Of a DNA stretch of 64,000 nt, positions 8,415-15,383 are shown piece by piece. Position 1 is the first letter of the stretch. Each line of letters opens with the position of its first letter. Under the pieces are notes generated by a model. The model searched no databases, was not told where the DNA came from, and was given only the letters and a program-made list of their open reading frames with translations. Made by a program: the position numbers and the translations under genes. The DNA comes from Martinezella dioscoreae (GTDB lineage: Bacteria > Pseudomonadota > Alphaproteobacteria > Rhizobiales > Rhizobiaceae), in the NCBI RefSeq assembly GCF_009176305.1, contig NZ_BLAJ01000005.1:62001-126000 (forward strand). Reading direction: 5' to 3'.

Positions 8415-8525
8415 ATGACGTCGGTCGAACGGAAGAAGCTCGCGCGGCTTGTTATGTTGAAACTGCTACCGATCTTCGGTGGCCTCACCGCGGTTGCGGT
8501 CGTCGCACTTTCCACAATCGCATAA
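8415..8525 (+). CDS. Small single-pass membrane peptide (36 aa)
   Basis: The frame reads MTSVERKKLARLVMLKLLPI then FGGLTAVAVVALSTIA: a basic N-terminus followed by one hydrophobic segment of about 20 residues, a positive-inside membrane peptide. GAGGA lies about ten bases before the ATG, and a stress-type promoter motif lies upstream. No homologue is recognised. Peptides this short cannot be proven from sequence alone, but the ribosome-binding site, topology and promoter agree with each other. Confidence 0.5.
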   Translation: MTSVERKKLARLVMLKLLPIFGGLTAVAVVALSTIA

Positions 8526-8555
8526 TCCCGCAATCGCACTCATAATCCCGCAATC
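8521..8555 (+). repeat. Two-copy 15-bp direct repeat, 20-bp period
   Basis: CATAATCCCGCAATC occurs at 8521-8535 and again exactly at 8541-8555. The first copy overlaps the stop codon of the 36-residue peptide. Two units are too few to call an array; replication slippage is the simplest origin. Confidence 0.7.
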
Positions 8556-8654
8556 CTATAGGCATTGGCCACGGAACATGCATCGACGTTGCTCGACCAT
8601 AAGCGATCGCCGATCTTGAATCAGGGTGCTCTTAATATTTCGCCTGCCCAAAGG

Positions 8655-9131
8655 TCAGGAGCAGTCGGTGCTGTCGACTGAAAATGAATAGTCCCTGCCC
8701 TTCAGCTGATAAATGTAATTCGCCAGAGATGCTTCGCCGGAACTGAACTTCGGTAACAGGAAGTCGCAGAGGTCAGTGAGCTGTGCGGATTTGACGAGAG
8801 GCGGATCGAAATCGTCATCATCGTCGAGATCGTAGAAATAGCTGTAGATGTGATCGGTGAGATCTATCTTTGTCAGCGTGGTCTTTTGATCGATCTTCTT
8901 AGGTAAATCCTTGTTGGCGAAGATCACCGGATAGCGCTCCGAAAGGAAGGGAACCACTAACCGCTCGGTCACCGGTGTGGTCATCGCGATTCCTAAAAGC
9001 GGCAGCAGCCTCAAGGCTATCGGAAGCCTCCTGCCCGCGATCAATCCGGCCAAAAGTCCCAAGGATACCAGCAACCCACAAACGGTCGCATAAATCTCCC
9101 ATAGTGACAGCTCTGCCACGAATTCCATCAT
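8655..9131 (-). CDS. Hypothetical membrane-anchored protein with acidic cluster (158 aa)
   Basis: The N-terminal 55 residues contain two hydrophobic segments (about 12-32 and 36-52) separated by the basic GRRLPIALR. The remaining roughly 100 residues are hydrophilic and carry an aspartate run, YDLDDDDDFDPP (near residues 99-110), and two cysteines near the end. No family is recognised. The start ATGATG at 9131 has only a weak AGGCGA upstream. Five consecutive aspartates suggest calcium binding or a disordered acidic patch, but this is a guess. It lies in the accessory-looking small-gene block. Confidence 0.6.
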   Translation of the reverse strand: MMEFVAELSLWEIYATVCGLLVSLGLLAGLIAGRRLPIALRLLPLLGIAMTTPVTERLVVPFLSERYPVIFANKDLPKKIDQKTTLTKIDLTDHIYSYFYDLDDDDDFDPPLVKSAQLTDLCDFLLPKFSSGEASLANYIYQLKGRDYSFSVDSTDCS

Positions 9132-9357
9132 TCGCCTGTAGTCTTCACCAACAATCTTATTGATGAAGCTATGGTACTACCAAATCGAGATTCGTCACCA
9201 GCCAATTCCGGCCAAATCTCATCAACAACCTGTGCGTTATGCCTGAAAAACGAAAGCACGTCGCGAGCCGAGGCCATCAATCCATGAGATTTGGCAATGC
9301 GGAAACGACTGCGAAGGCTGCCGGGCCGTGCGGCCTTCGGCTCGCCTCATGAGCGAT

Positions 9358-9534
9358 CTAATGAATCAGCTTCGCGACCTCGGGGACCGTTTGGATCGCG
9401 CTCTCGTGCCGTCCGGAAGTCAACCCGATGATTACAGCAACTGCGGCGACCATTATGTAAATAATCGTCCCTTTCGGCTTTCGATCCGATAAGCAACGCC
9501 TCGTCGACTCTAATGAACGCGGATGGTCAGACAT
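9358..9534 (-). CDS. Small single-pass membrane protein (58 aa)
   Basis: This frame of 59 codons runs from ATG 9534 to TAG 9358. It encodes a hydrophilic N-terminus (MSDHPRSLESTRRCLSDRKP), one transmembrane segment (GTIIYIMVAAVAVIIGLTSG, residues 22-41) and a short tail. AAGGA is placed six bases before the ATG, an excellent initiation site. The N-terminal side is strongly basic, predicting the N-terminus in the cytoplasm. No homologue is recognised. It is one of several microproteins in this block. Confidence 0.6.
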   Translation of the reverse strand: MSDHPRSLESTRRCLSDRKPKGTIIYIMVAAVAVIIGLTSGRHESAIQTVPEVAKLIH

Positions 9535-9812
9535 CTTGATCCTTTGGTATTAAGAGCGCTCATTTAGTAGATCAGCGGCGCCGGATAAATATCTCGATTC
9601 GCGCATCTCCCCTGCAGGCAGCGAATACCGGGCTATTCTTGCGTCTGGGTTGCACGGCAAAATTGGCTGTTCCTGTCTGTGTGCCGCATCTGGCCAGGTG
9701 CTTTATCCGCGTAACGTCGATATCACTGGAAAATCGAGCAATACAAAAGCCCGCGACCTTCGTCCTAGGGACGTTCGGTTACCTATCTCTTCGGGCTGGA
9801 CAATCGGATTTT

Positions 9813-9888
9813 TGGTGAGAGCGATGGGATTCGAACCCATGACCTACTGATTAAAAGTCAGTTGCTCTACCGACTGAGCTACGCTCTC
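9813..9888 (-). tRNA. tRNA-Lys (anticodon TTT)
   Basis: Read on the minus strand, the 76 bases fold as a standard cloverleaf. The acceptor stem is GAGAGCG paired with CGCTCTC, the D-arm has AGCTCAG-GTAGAGC, the anticodon loop is CTTTTAA with anticodon TTT, the T-arm contains GGTTCGAATCC, and a CCA end is encoded. It decodes AAA and, with a modified wobble base, AAG. Confidence 0.97.
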
Positions 9889-10265
9889 CCTCTCCGCTGG
9901 CAGAAGCTGCCCCGGTTGGAAGTGCGCGGAACATATGCAGACGCCCTATTGCGGTCAACCCATAAAATTGCGGTTGTCAGTGGCCGAGGATGCTTTTCCT
10001 CACCTCACTACCCCTGAACGACGGCATCGAGCCGAGGAAGTTGCCTATTATTAAGGAAAATCAGAAATCCGGCACCGTACGCGGATGAGCTCCAACAAGG
10101 CAAACGCTTCTCAAAGACCCAAACAACCGTAACAATTTCCCATAATAATCAGGGTTGCAATGAACGGATCGATCGGCTCGCCATCCGCAACAGTTGGGGT
10201 GCGAATCGTTTTTGGTGTATATCAGTTATTGTTAACAACCTGTCGGGCCCTCAGGAGGTTCTTTT
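9889..10265. other. Intergenic stretch between tRNA-Lys and the GlsB-type gene
   Basis: These 377 bases hold the tRNA promoter (listed separately) and the leader of the following plus-strand gene. I saw no gene. Near 10190-10215 a weak stress-type promoter (GCAAC then TT after 17 bases) precedes the GlsB gene, with one mismatch in the -35 element and short spacing. Confidence 0.5.
9930..9958 (-). promoter_or_regulatory. Sigma70-type promoter of tRNA-Lys
   Basis: On the minus strand TTGACC (9958-9953) and TATGTT (9935-9930) are separated by 17 bases, close to the housekeeping consensus. Transcription would start about 35 bases before the mature tRNA 5' end at 9888. Confidence 0.6.
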
Positions 10266-10523
10266 ATGGAAGACGCAAACGTCGGTTGGATTGCAGCAAT
10301 TATCATCGGCGGCCTAGCTGGCTGGTTCGCCGAGATGATCATGAAAAGCAACACGGGCATAATCATGAACATCATCCTCGGCATTGTCGGCGCGCTCGTT
10401 GCCAGCTGGCTTTTCCGTACGCTCGGCATCGTCCTGCCGTTCCATGTATGGCTGAACTACCTGATTACAGGTTTCATCGGCGCCTGCATCCTGATTTTCG
10501 TCGGCCGACTGATCAGACGTTAG
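10266..10523 (+). CDS. GlsB/YeaQ/YmgE-family stress membrane protein
   Basis: This 85-residue protein has three hydrophobic segments and the glycine-rich family signature IIGGLAGWFAEMIM ... GIIMNIILGIVGALVASWLF ... YLITGFIGACILIFVGRLIR. The family, once called transglycosylase-associated, consists of small inner-membrane proteins induced by general stress; no enzymatic role is established. AGGAGG stands about seven bases before the ATG. Two paralogues lie at 33.6 and 33.9 kb in the pdh-lipA run. A strong terminator follows at 10562. Confidence 0.9.
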   Translation: MEDANVGWIAAIIIGGLAGWFAEMIMKSNTGIIMNIILGIVGALVASWLFRTLGIVLPFHVWLNYLITGFIGACILIFVGRLIRR

Positions 10524-10561
10524 CAGCGCATCGGGCTGCGAAAACCCGAATTGGGAAGAGG

Positions 10562-10599
10562 AAAAAAGGGAAGGCGGGCCAAACCGCCTTCCCTTTTTT
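10562..10599 (+). terminator. Intrinsic terminator after the GlsB-type gene
   Basis: Six A, a perfect ten-base stem GGGAAGGCGG/CCGCCTTCCC with a six-base loop, then six T. The symmetric A and T runs mean it can work in both directions. It lies 39 bases after the GlsB stop codon. Confidence 0.93.
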
Positions 10600-10714
10600 G
10601 TTGCGCTCACTCGGTGAGACGCAAGACAGCGAAAATGCGCCGAGGCTTTTGAGGCCTTTCCAAGCGCGACCTCGACGCTATCTACCAAAAGGGAACCGAA
10701 AGGAGGTTGGAAAC

Positions 10715-10921
10715 ATGACGGAAAACGCCAATCGGACAACCACCCGCAAAGTCATCCGCGGCCGCCCCTACAGCATTGCCGAGTTTGCACGGAAATATCG
10801 CCTCGATGATGCGGAGGCAAAACGCCTCTTCTACAAGTTCGGCCCGTCGTCCACCGAACTGGACCTGCTCATGGCTGCCAAACGAAGGCCGCCCAGCCTT
10901 GCAACCGCAATCGGTCGATAA
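10715..10921 (+). CDS. Hypothetical small protein (68 aa)
   Basis: The reading frame starts MTENANRTTTRKVIRGRPYS and continues IAEFARKYRLDDAEAKRLFY, a basic, helical, helix-turn-helix-like composition without a recognised family. AGGAGG at 10701-10706 lies eight bases before the ATG, so translation is very likely. The frame stays open far upstream, but no other start has a ribosome-binding site. It could be a small DNA-binding or regulatory protein; this is only a suggestion from the sequence pattern. Confidence 0.68.
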   Translation: MTENANRTTTRKVIRGRPYSIAEFARKYRLDDAEAKRLFYKFGPSSTELDLLMAAKRRPPSLATAIGR

Positions 10922-11038
10922 CGCACGGCTTTCCCAGCCAGGCTTGCGAAATGCCCCCGAGATCGGCGACTGCAAAGCGACGAGCCCGCAGACACGATAG
11001 TCAGCGGCACGGCCATGACGCATGGCTTTGCAATATAC

Positions 11039-11048
11039 TGATATATCA
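11039..11048. promoter_or_regulatory. Palindrome TGATATATCA upstream of the GntR gene
   Basis: This perfect ten-base palindrome ends 19 bases before the first candidate start codon of the GntR regulator. Autoregulation is common in this family, so it is a candidate operator, but nothing more than position and symmetry supports it. Confidence 0.3.
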
Positions 11049-11067
11049 CGTCCGGTTGCCTTCGGAG

Positions 11068-11733
11068 ATGCTAAATGACACTGTGTGCCACTCAAGCATA
11101 AGCCGGACGCAGCCTCGAATGCAGAATTCGCTTAGCCATCTTGCCTATCTCGCGTTGGAATACGCGATCGTGACGCTTGCGTTGAAGCCAGGCGCCCTCG
11201 TCACCGAAAAGCAGCTGATCGAAGTGGCCGAGCATGGGCGAACACCGGTGCGCGAGGCAATCCAGAAACTTGCATGGCAGGGATTGATCCATGTGCGGCC
11301 GCGCGTCGGCCTGCAAATCGCGGAGATTCGCCCCGAAGACCATCAATATGTCATGCAGGTGAGACGTGAATTGGAGCCAATTGCGGCCGCGCTCGCCGCC
11401 ACCCATGCCGATCAGCAGCAGCGCGAGCAGTTGGAGGAATGCGCCCGCCTGATGACGGAGTGTGCCGTTACCGGCGACCTTCCCGGCTTTTTCGCTGCCG
11501 ATAAGGCCTTCGATGAAATTCTCGAAGCCGCCTGCCCCAACAACTTCATCACAGCGGCGCTCGCAACCGTGCAGACGCACGCACGCCGTCTGTGGTATTC
11601 CACTGGAACGCATGATCGCATGGGCCTGGCGATCGCCATGCATGTCCAGGCCATCGAAGCCATTCGGGGCGGTGATGCCAAGGCGGCCGAGACTGCAATG
11701 GCATCACTCATCGATTACCTCAGCGGCACATGA
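11068..11733 (+). CDS. GntR-family transcriptional regulator, FadR/FCD subfamily
   Basis: This is a metabolite-responsive DNA-binding regulator. The winged helix is visible as PGALVTEKQLIEVAEHGRTP then VREAIQKLAWQGLIHVRPRVG, and the C-terminal all-helical FCD ligand domain contains the expected histidines (HARRLW, THDRMG and MHVQAI). From ATG 11068 the protein is 221 residues; ATG 11122 would give 203 and a more usual short N-terminus, and neither start has a convincing ribosome-binding site. The effector is unknown. No obviously linked catabolic operon lies beside it; the neighbour fpr is convergent. Confidence 0.82.
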   Translation: MLNDTVCHSSISRTQPRMQNSLSHLAYLALEYAIVTLALKPGALVTEKQLIEVAEHGRTPVREAIQKLAWQGLIHVRPRVGLQIAEIRPEDHQYVMQVRRELEPIAAALAATHADQQQREQLEECARLMTECAVTGDLPGFFAADKAFDEILEAACPNNFITAALATVQTHARRLWYSTGTHDRMGLAIAMHVQAIEAIRGGDAKAAETAMASLIDYLSGT

Positions 11734-11765
11734 AAAAAGGCGACCCCGTTACCAAAGCCGCCTTT
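11733..11765 (-). terminator. Terminator of fpr
   Basis: On the minus strand the stem AAAGGCG/CGCCTTT (11765-11759 with 11742-11736) is followed by a T run. The loop is long (16 bases). It sits immediately at the stop codon of the convergent GntR gene and may serve both. Confidence 0.55.
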
Positions 11766-11786
11766 CATTCCGGATTTAGGGGCCGA

Positions 11787-12599
11787 TCAGCCGACGAAAG
11801 CGCGCTCGATGACGAACTCGGCCGGATTGTTGTTGGCACCCTCGTTCAGGCCAGCCTTTTCGAGCAGCGACTTGGTGTCCTTCAGCATGGCAGAGGAGCC
11901 GCAGATCATGCCGCGATCGATCGCGGGATCCAGCGGCGGCACGCCGAGATCGCTGAAAAGCTTGCCGTTCTCGATGAGATCGGTAATGCGGCCCTTGAAG
12001 GGGAATTCCTCGCGGGTCACGGTGGCATAATGACGTAGCTTGTCGCCGACGACTTCGCTCAACAGCTCGTCGTTGCGGATTTCCTCGACGAGATCGAAGC
12101 CGTATTTCAGCTCAGCAACATCGCGCGTGGTATGGGTGAGGATGACCTCCTCATACTTCTCATAGGTCTCCGGGTCGCGGATGAGGCTCGCAAATGGTGC
12201 AATGCCGGTGCCGGTGGAGAACATGTAGAGACGGCGGCCAGGGGTCAGCGCGTCCAGAACCAGCGTACCGGTCGGCTTCTTGCGCATCAGTACTTCATCG
12301 CCCGGCTTGATGTTCTGCAGGTGCGACGTCAGCGGACCGTCCGGCACCTTGATGGAAAAGAATTCAAGCTCATCGGCCCAGGCAGGGCTCGCGATCGAAT
12401 AGGCGCGATACAGCGGCTTGCCCTCGACCATCAGGCCGATCATGGCGAACTCGCCTGAACGGAAGCGGAAGCCCTGCGGCCGGGTCATGGTGAAACGAAA
12501 GAGCCGGTCGGTATAATGCGTGACGCTCAGCACCTTCTCGGCGAAGACGCCTGCGGGTACTGCTGAAGCAAATTCATCTGTCTTTGCGGGGGCGTTCAT
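11787..12599 (-). CDS. fpr: Ferredoxin--NADP+ reductase
   Basis: This 270-residue flavoprotein transfers electrons between NADPH and ferredoxin or flavodoxin. It has the FAD motif YRAYSIASP, the NADP loop MFSTGTGIAPFASLIRDPE, and the C-terminal ending VIERAFVG typical of the bacterial subclass-I Fpr enzymes, where the last residues stack on FAD. It lies next to the sulfite reductase operon on the same strand, though 245 bases separate them. A ferredoxin-linked role in sulfite reduction is plausible; oxidative-stress roles are known for the family. Confidence 0.93.
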   Translation of the reverse strand: MNAPAKTDEFASAVPAGVFAEKVLSVTHYTDRLFRFTMTRPQGFRFRSGEFAMIGLMVEGKPLYRAYSIASPAWADELEFFSIKVPDGPLTSHLQNIKPGDEVLMRKKPTGTLVLDALTPGRRLYMFSTGTGIAPFASLIRDPETYEKYEEVILTHTTRDVAELKYGFDLVEEIRNDELLSEVVGDKLRHYATVTREEFPFKGRITDLIENGKLFSDLGVPPLDPAIDRGMICGSSAMLKDTKSLLEKAGLNEGANNNPAEFVIERAFVG

Positions 12600-12730
12600 T
12601 CTGTCTCGGATCCCGTATTAGTCTTACGCGTTTTCCTGGGCACGTTTTTCCCGGCAGGCTCATTTCGCGACGCTGATATAATAATATAGCCGGTTTTGAA
12701 AGGCATTCCATTCCAACCGGCAGTACAGGA

Positions 12731-12750
12731 CTGAAATATGCATTTTTCAG
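12731..12750. promoter_or_regulatory. 20-bp imperfect palindrome upstream of fpr
   Basis: CTGAAA-T-ATGCAT-T-TTTCAG is symmetric except for one T/T pair on each side of the ATGCAT centre. It lies about 130 bases before the fpr start and 95 bases after the end of the sulfur-assimilation operon. It is a candidate operator for an unidentified regulator. Confidence 0.35.
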
Positions 12751-12844
12751 TCAAGTTTCCAGATTGCCGACATTATATCCTTCGAGAGGCTTGAATACGG
12801 CAATCCGACACTGTCAAATTGCCGCAACAGTGAGCCTTTCCACA

Positions 12845-13357
12845 TCAGGCCGACTTTGCCGGCAATCGCCGCCAGCTATAGGCCTGTCCGCCTTCGGCAC
12901 GCCGAGCGGTCGGCTGATAATAGTGCGGAATGCCCGGAAGGCGATTTTCCGACAGGCGCTTCAGCGCTGTTGCGTTGGTGACGGCGAAACTATCGATACC
13001 CACGCGCAGCATCAGCGGAATCTGATCGATCAGCACGTCGCCAACCGCACGCAGCTCATTGGCATAGCCGAGGCGCTGACGCAGCAGCGACGCATGGCTG
13101 AAGGCGCGGCCATCGTTGAATGCCGGAAACGCGACCGCGACGATATCGAGACGGTCGAGATAGGGCTGCAGCCGGGTTACGTCATCGGCAGGCTTGATGA
13201 GAACGCCGAGGCCGGCTTCGTTGCTCTCTTCCGCCTTCGCGATCAGTGCATCAAGGCTAAGCAGAGGCTTCTGCGTCTCGGTCGCCTTGACCTCATCGGT
13301 CTCGATGACCCACGGATCATTGTCGACGAAACCTGTTTCACGCCAGATCTTTGTCAC
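12845..13357 (-). CDS. DUF934 sulfur-assimilation protein
   Basis: This 170-residue protein belongs to the DUF934 family found next to sulfite reductase genes. Its biochemical role is not established. The GTG start at 13357 has AAGGAG seven bases upstream and lies 12 bases after the cysI stop; a longer reading frame on the same strand is only cysI read out of frame. Recognisable stretches include GVLIKPADDV, VAVAFPAFNDGRAFSHASLL and RQRLGYANELRAVGDVLIDQ, as I recall them in the family. The last gene of the operon, it is probably an accessory factor for sulfite reduction. Confidence 0.85.
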   Translation of the reverse strand: MTKIWRETGFVDNDPWVIETDEVKATETQKPLLSLDALIAKAEESNEAGLGVLIKPADDVTRLQPYLDRLDIVAVAFPAFNDGRAFSHASLLRQRLGYANELRAVGDVLIDQIPLMLRVGIDSFAVTNATALKRLSENRLPGIPHYYQPTARRAEGGQAYSWRRLPAKSA

Positions 13358-13368
13358 GGTCAATCTCC

Positions 13369-15048
13369 TTACGCCGCTTCCGCTGCCGACGAGGACGCGC
13401 CGTAGAGCGCCGTCTTGAACGGCTGCGGCCCGACACGACGGTAGGCGGTCAGGAAGGTTTCGGAGGGATCCAGACGAAGACCGAGATAGGTATCGACGAT
13501 GGTTTCGATGGCGTCGGTCACCTTGTCGGGCTCGAAGCCGCGACCGATGATCTCGCCGATCGAGGTGTTTTCGTCGCCGGAGCCGCCGAGCGTGATCTGA
13601 TAGAGTTCCGCACCCTTCTTCTCGACGCCGAGCAAGCCGATATGGCCGACATGGTGGTGGCCGCAGGCATTGATGCAGCCGGAAATCTTGATCTTCAGCT
13701 CGCCGATCTCCGCCTGGCGCTCTGCCGAACCGAAACGCCTGGAGATCTCCTGCGCGACCGGAATGGAGCGGGCATTGGCAAGAGCGCAATAATCGAGACC
13801 GGGACAAGCGATAATATCCGTGATCAGGCCGGCATTCGCCGTTTCCAGGCCGTTGGCCACCAGACCGCGATAAACGGCCTCGAGATCGGCCAGTGCCACA
13901 TGCGGCAGGATGAGATTCTGCTCATGGCTGACGCGGATTTCGTCGAAGGCATATTCCTCGGCGATATCCGCGACAGCTTCCATCTGGACATCCGTCGCAT
14001 CGCCAGGAATGCCGCCGATCGGCTTCAGCGAGATTGTCACCATGCCGTAATCGGGGTTCTTGTGGGGCTGCACATTCTGCTGCACCCAGCGCGCAAAAGC
14101 CGGATCGGCCTTCTTCCAGCGTGCCAGGCTTTCCCAACCTTCTGGGCGCTCTGGCAGCGCCGGTGGTGCAAAATAGGCTGAGATTGCCTGAACGTCGGCT
14201 TCCGGCAGCTTCAGTTCGGTGTCTCGCAGCTTGTCGAACTCGGCCTCGACCTGACGCGCCAGTTCTTCGGCGCCGGTTTCATGCACGAGGATTTTGATAC
14301 GGGCCTTGTACTTGTTGTCGCGGCGGCCATGCAGATTGTAAACGCGCATGATCGCCGTGGTGTAGGATAGGAGATCCTCTTCCGGCAGGAAGTCACGGAT
14401 GAGCTTGGCAACCAGGGGCGTGCGCCCCTGCCCGCCTCCGACGTAAACGGCAAAGCCGATCTCGCCCTTCTCATTCTTCTTCAGATGCAGGCCAATATCA
14501 TGCACCTGGATCGCGGCGCGGTCGCGCTCGGCGCCGGTGACGGCGATCTTGAACTTGCGCGGCAGGAAGGAAAATTCCGGATGAACGGACGACCACTGGC
14601 GGAGGATTTCGGCGTAGGGTCTGGGATCAGCAACTTCATCAGCCGCAGCGCCGGCGAAATGATCGGCCGTCACGTTGCGAATGCAATTGCCCGAAGTCTG
14701 GATCGCGTGCATCTCGACGGAGGCCAAATCGGCCAGTGCATCGGGCATCTCGGAAAGTTTCGGCCAGTTGAACTGCAGATTCTGGCGCGTGGTGAAGTGG
14801 CCATAGCCGCGGTCATAGGTGCGCGCGATATGGGCGAGCATGCGCATCTGACGCGAGCTCAGCGTCCCATAGGGAATAGCGATCCGCAGCATATAGGCAT
14901 GCAGCTGCAGATAGACGCCGTTCATCAAGCGCAACGGCTTGAAGGCATCTTCCGAAAGCTCACCCGAGAGGCGTCGCTCCACCTGATCGCGGAACTGGGC
15001 AACCCGTTCCGCAACAAAGGCGTGGTCGAATTCATCGTAACGATACAT
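13369..15048 (-). CDS. cysI: Sulfite/nitrite reductase hemoprotein (siroheme, 4Fe-4S)
   Basis: This 559-residue enzyme carries out six-electron reduction of sulfite to sulfide (or nitrite to ammonia) in the cytosol. The siroheme/4Fe-4S ligands are visible as C-x5-C in ACPGLDYCALANARS and C-x3-C in ISGCINACGHHHVGH. The N-terminal half has the FTTRQNLQFNWPKL substrate/siroheme motif. ATG 15048 is preceded by GAGGA. The genes on either side (siroheme synthase, DUF2849, DUF934) argue for sulfite as the substrate. No separate flavoprotein subunit gene is present, so ferredoxin is the probable electron donor. Confidence 0.9.
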   Translation of the reverse strand: MYRYDEFDHAFVAERVAQFRDQVERRLSGELSEDAFKPLRLMNGVYLQLHAYMLRIAIPYGTLSSRQMRMLAHIARTYDRGYGHFTTRQNLQFNWPKLSEMPDALADLASVEMHAIQTSGNCIRNVTADHFAGAAADEVADPRPYAEILRQWSSVHPEFSFLPRKFKIAVTGAERDRAAIQVHDIGLHLKKNEKGEIGFAVYVGGGQGRTPLVAKLIRDFLPEEDLLSYTTAIMRVYNLHGRRDNKYKARIKILVHETGAEELARQVEAEFDKLRDTELKLPEADVQAISAYFAPPALPERPEGWESLARWKKADPAFARWVQQNVQPHKNPDYGMVTISLKPIGGIPGDATDVQMEAVADIAEEYAFDEIRVSHEQNLILPHVALADLEAVYRGLVANGLETANAGLITDIIACPGLDYCALANARSIPVAQEISRRFGSAERQAEIGELKIKISGCINACGHHHVGHIGLLGVEKKGAELYQITLGGSGDENTSIGEIIGRGFEPDKVTDAIETIVDTYLGLRLDPSETFLTAYRRVGPQPFKTALYGASSSAAEAA

Positions 15049-15065
15049 GACTTCCTCGGGACTTC

Positions 15066-15380
15066 TCAGACTGCAATGAAATCGGGATCGGCCGCGGCAT
15101 AGCCCGGCGCATATTCCATGGTGGGGCCTTCGGCGCGGATGCGCTCGCGCAGGCGCAGCGGCCAAAGCTTGCCGCCGGTTTCCTGCACGTCGATCAGATT
15201 GACATCGACGACCTTGTTGTCAGCATAGGCCTGCTTGCCGATCGCTTCCAGTGCGGCTTCCGCTTCCGCATGGCGAGCGACCAGCGCCTCCTGCAGCGAT
15301 GTCACCCACTCACCATTTGCGTTCAGCCAGACGGCGACGCCATCGGTGAGCCGGTTTGCGGTCAAAACCTTGTCGACCAT
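15066..15380 (-). CDS. DUF2849 protein
   Basis: This 104-residue cytosolic protein belongs to DUF2849, a family encoded between siroheme synthase and sulfite reductase in alphaproteobacteria. Its function is unknown. It starts MVDKVLTANRLTDGVAVWLN and is rich in short charged helices. I chose ATG 15380 with AAGG upstream in the end of cysG; an adjacent TTG (15383) is equally in frame. Only three bases separate it from the cysG stop, so coupling is likely. An assembly or electron-transfer helper role is inferred from context alone. Confidence 0.85.
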   Translation of the reverse strand: MVDKVLTANRLTDGVAVWLNANGEWVTSLQEALVARHAEAEAALEAIGKQAYADNKVVDVNLIDVQETGGKLWPLRLRERIRAEGPTMEYAPGYAAADPDFIAV

Positions 15381-15383
15381 CAA

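Noticed and set aside
8521..8555. Short direct repeat as a CRISPR remnant
   Set aside because: Only two 15-base units with a five-base spacer; no cas genes anywhere in the window.
9238..9351. 37-codon plus-strand frame MPEKRKHVASRG and onward
   Set aside because: No ribosome-binding site, no hydrophobic segment and no promoter-like sequence.
9650..9850. Plus-strand frame ending with AMGFEPMTY-like residues
   Set aside because: It runs into the antisense of tRNA-Lys; this ending is a well-known false protein produced by reading a tRNA gene backwards.
12845..13807. Long minus-strand frame starting inside cysI
   Set aside because: The first 150 codons are arginine-rich out-of-frame cysI; the real gene starts at GTG 13357 with AAGGAG.
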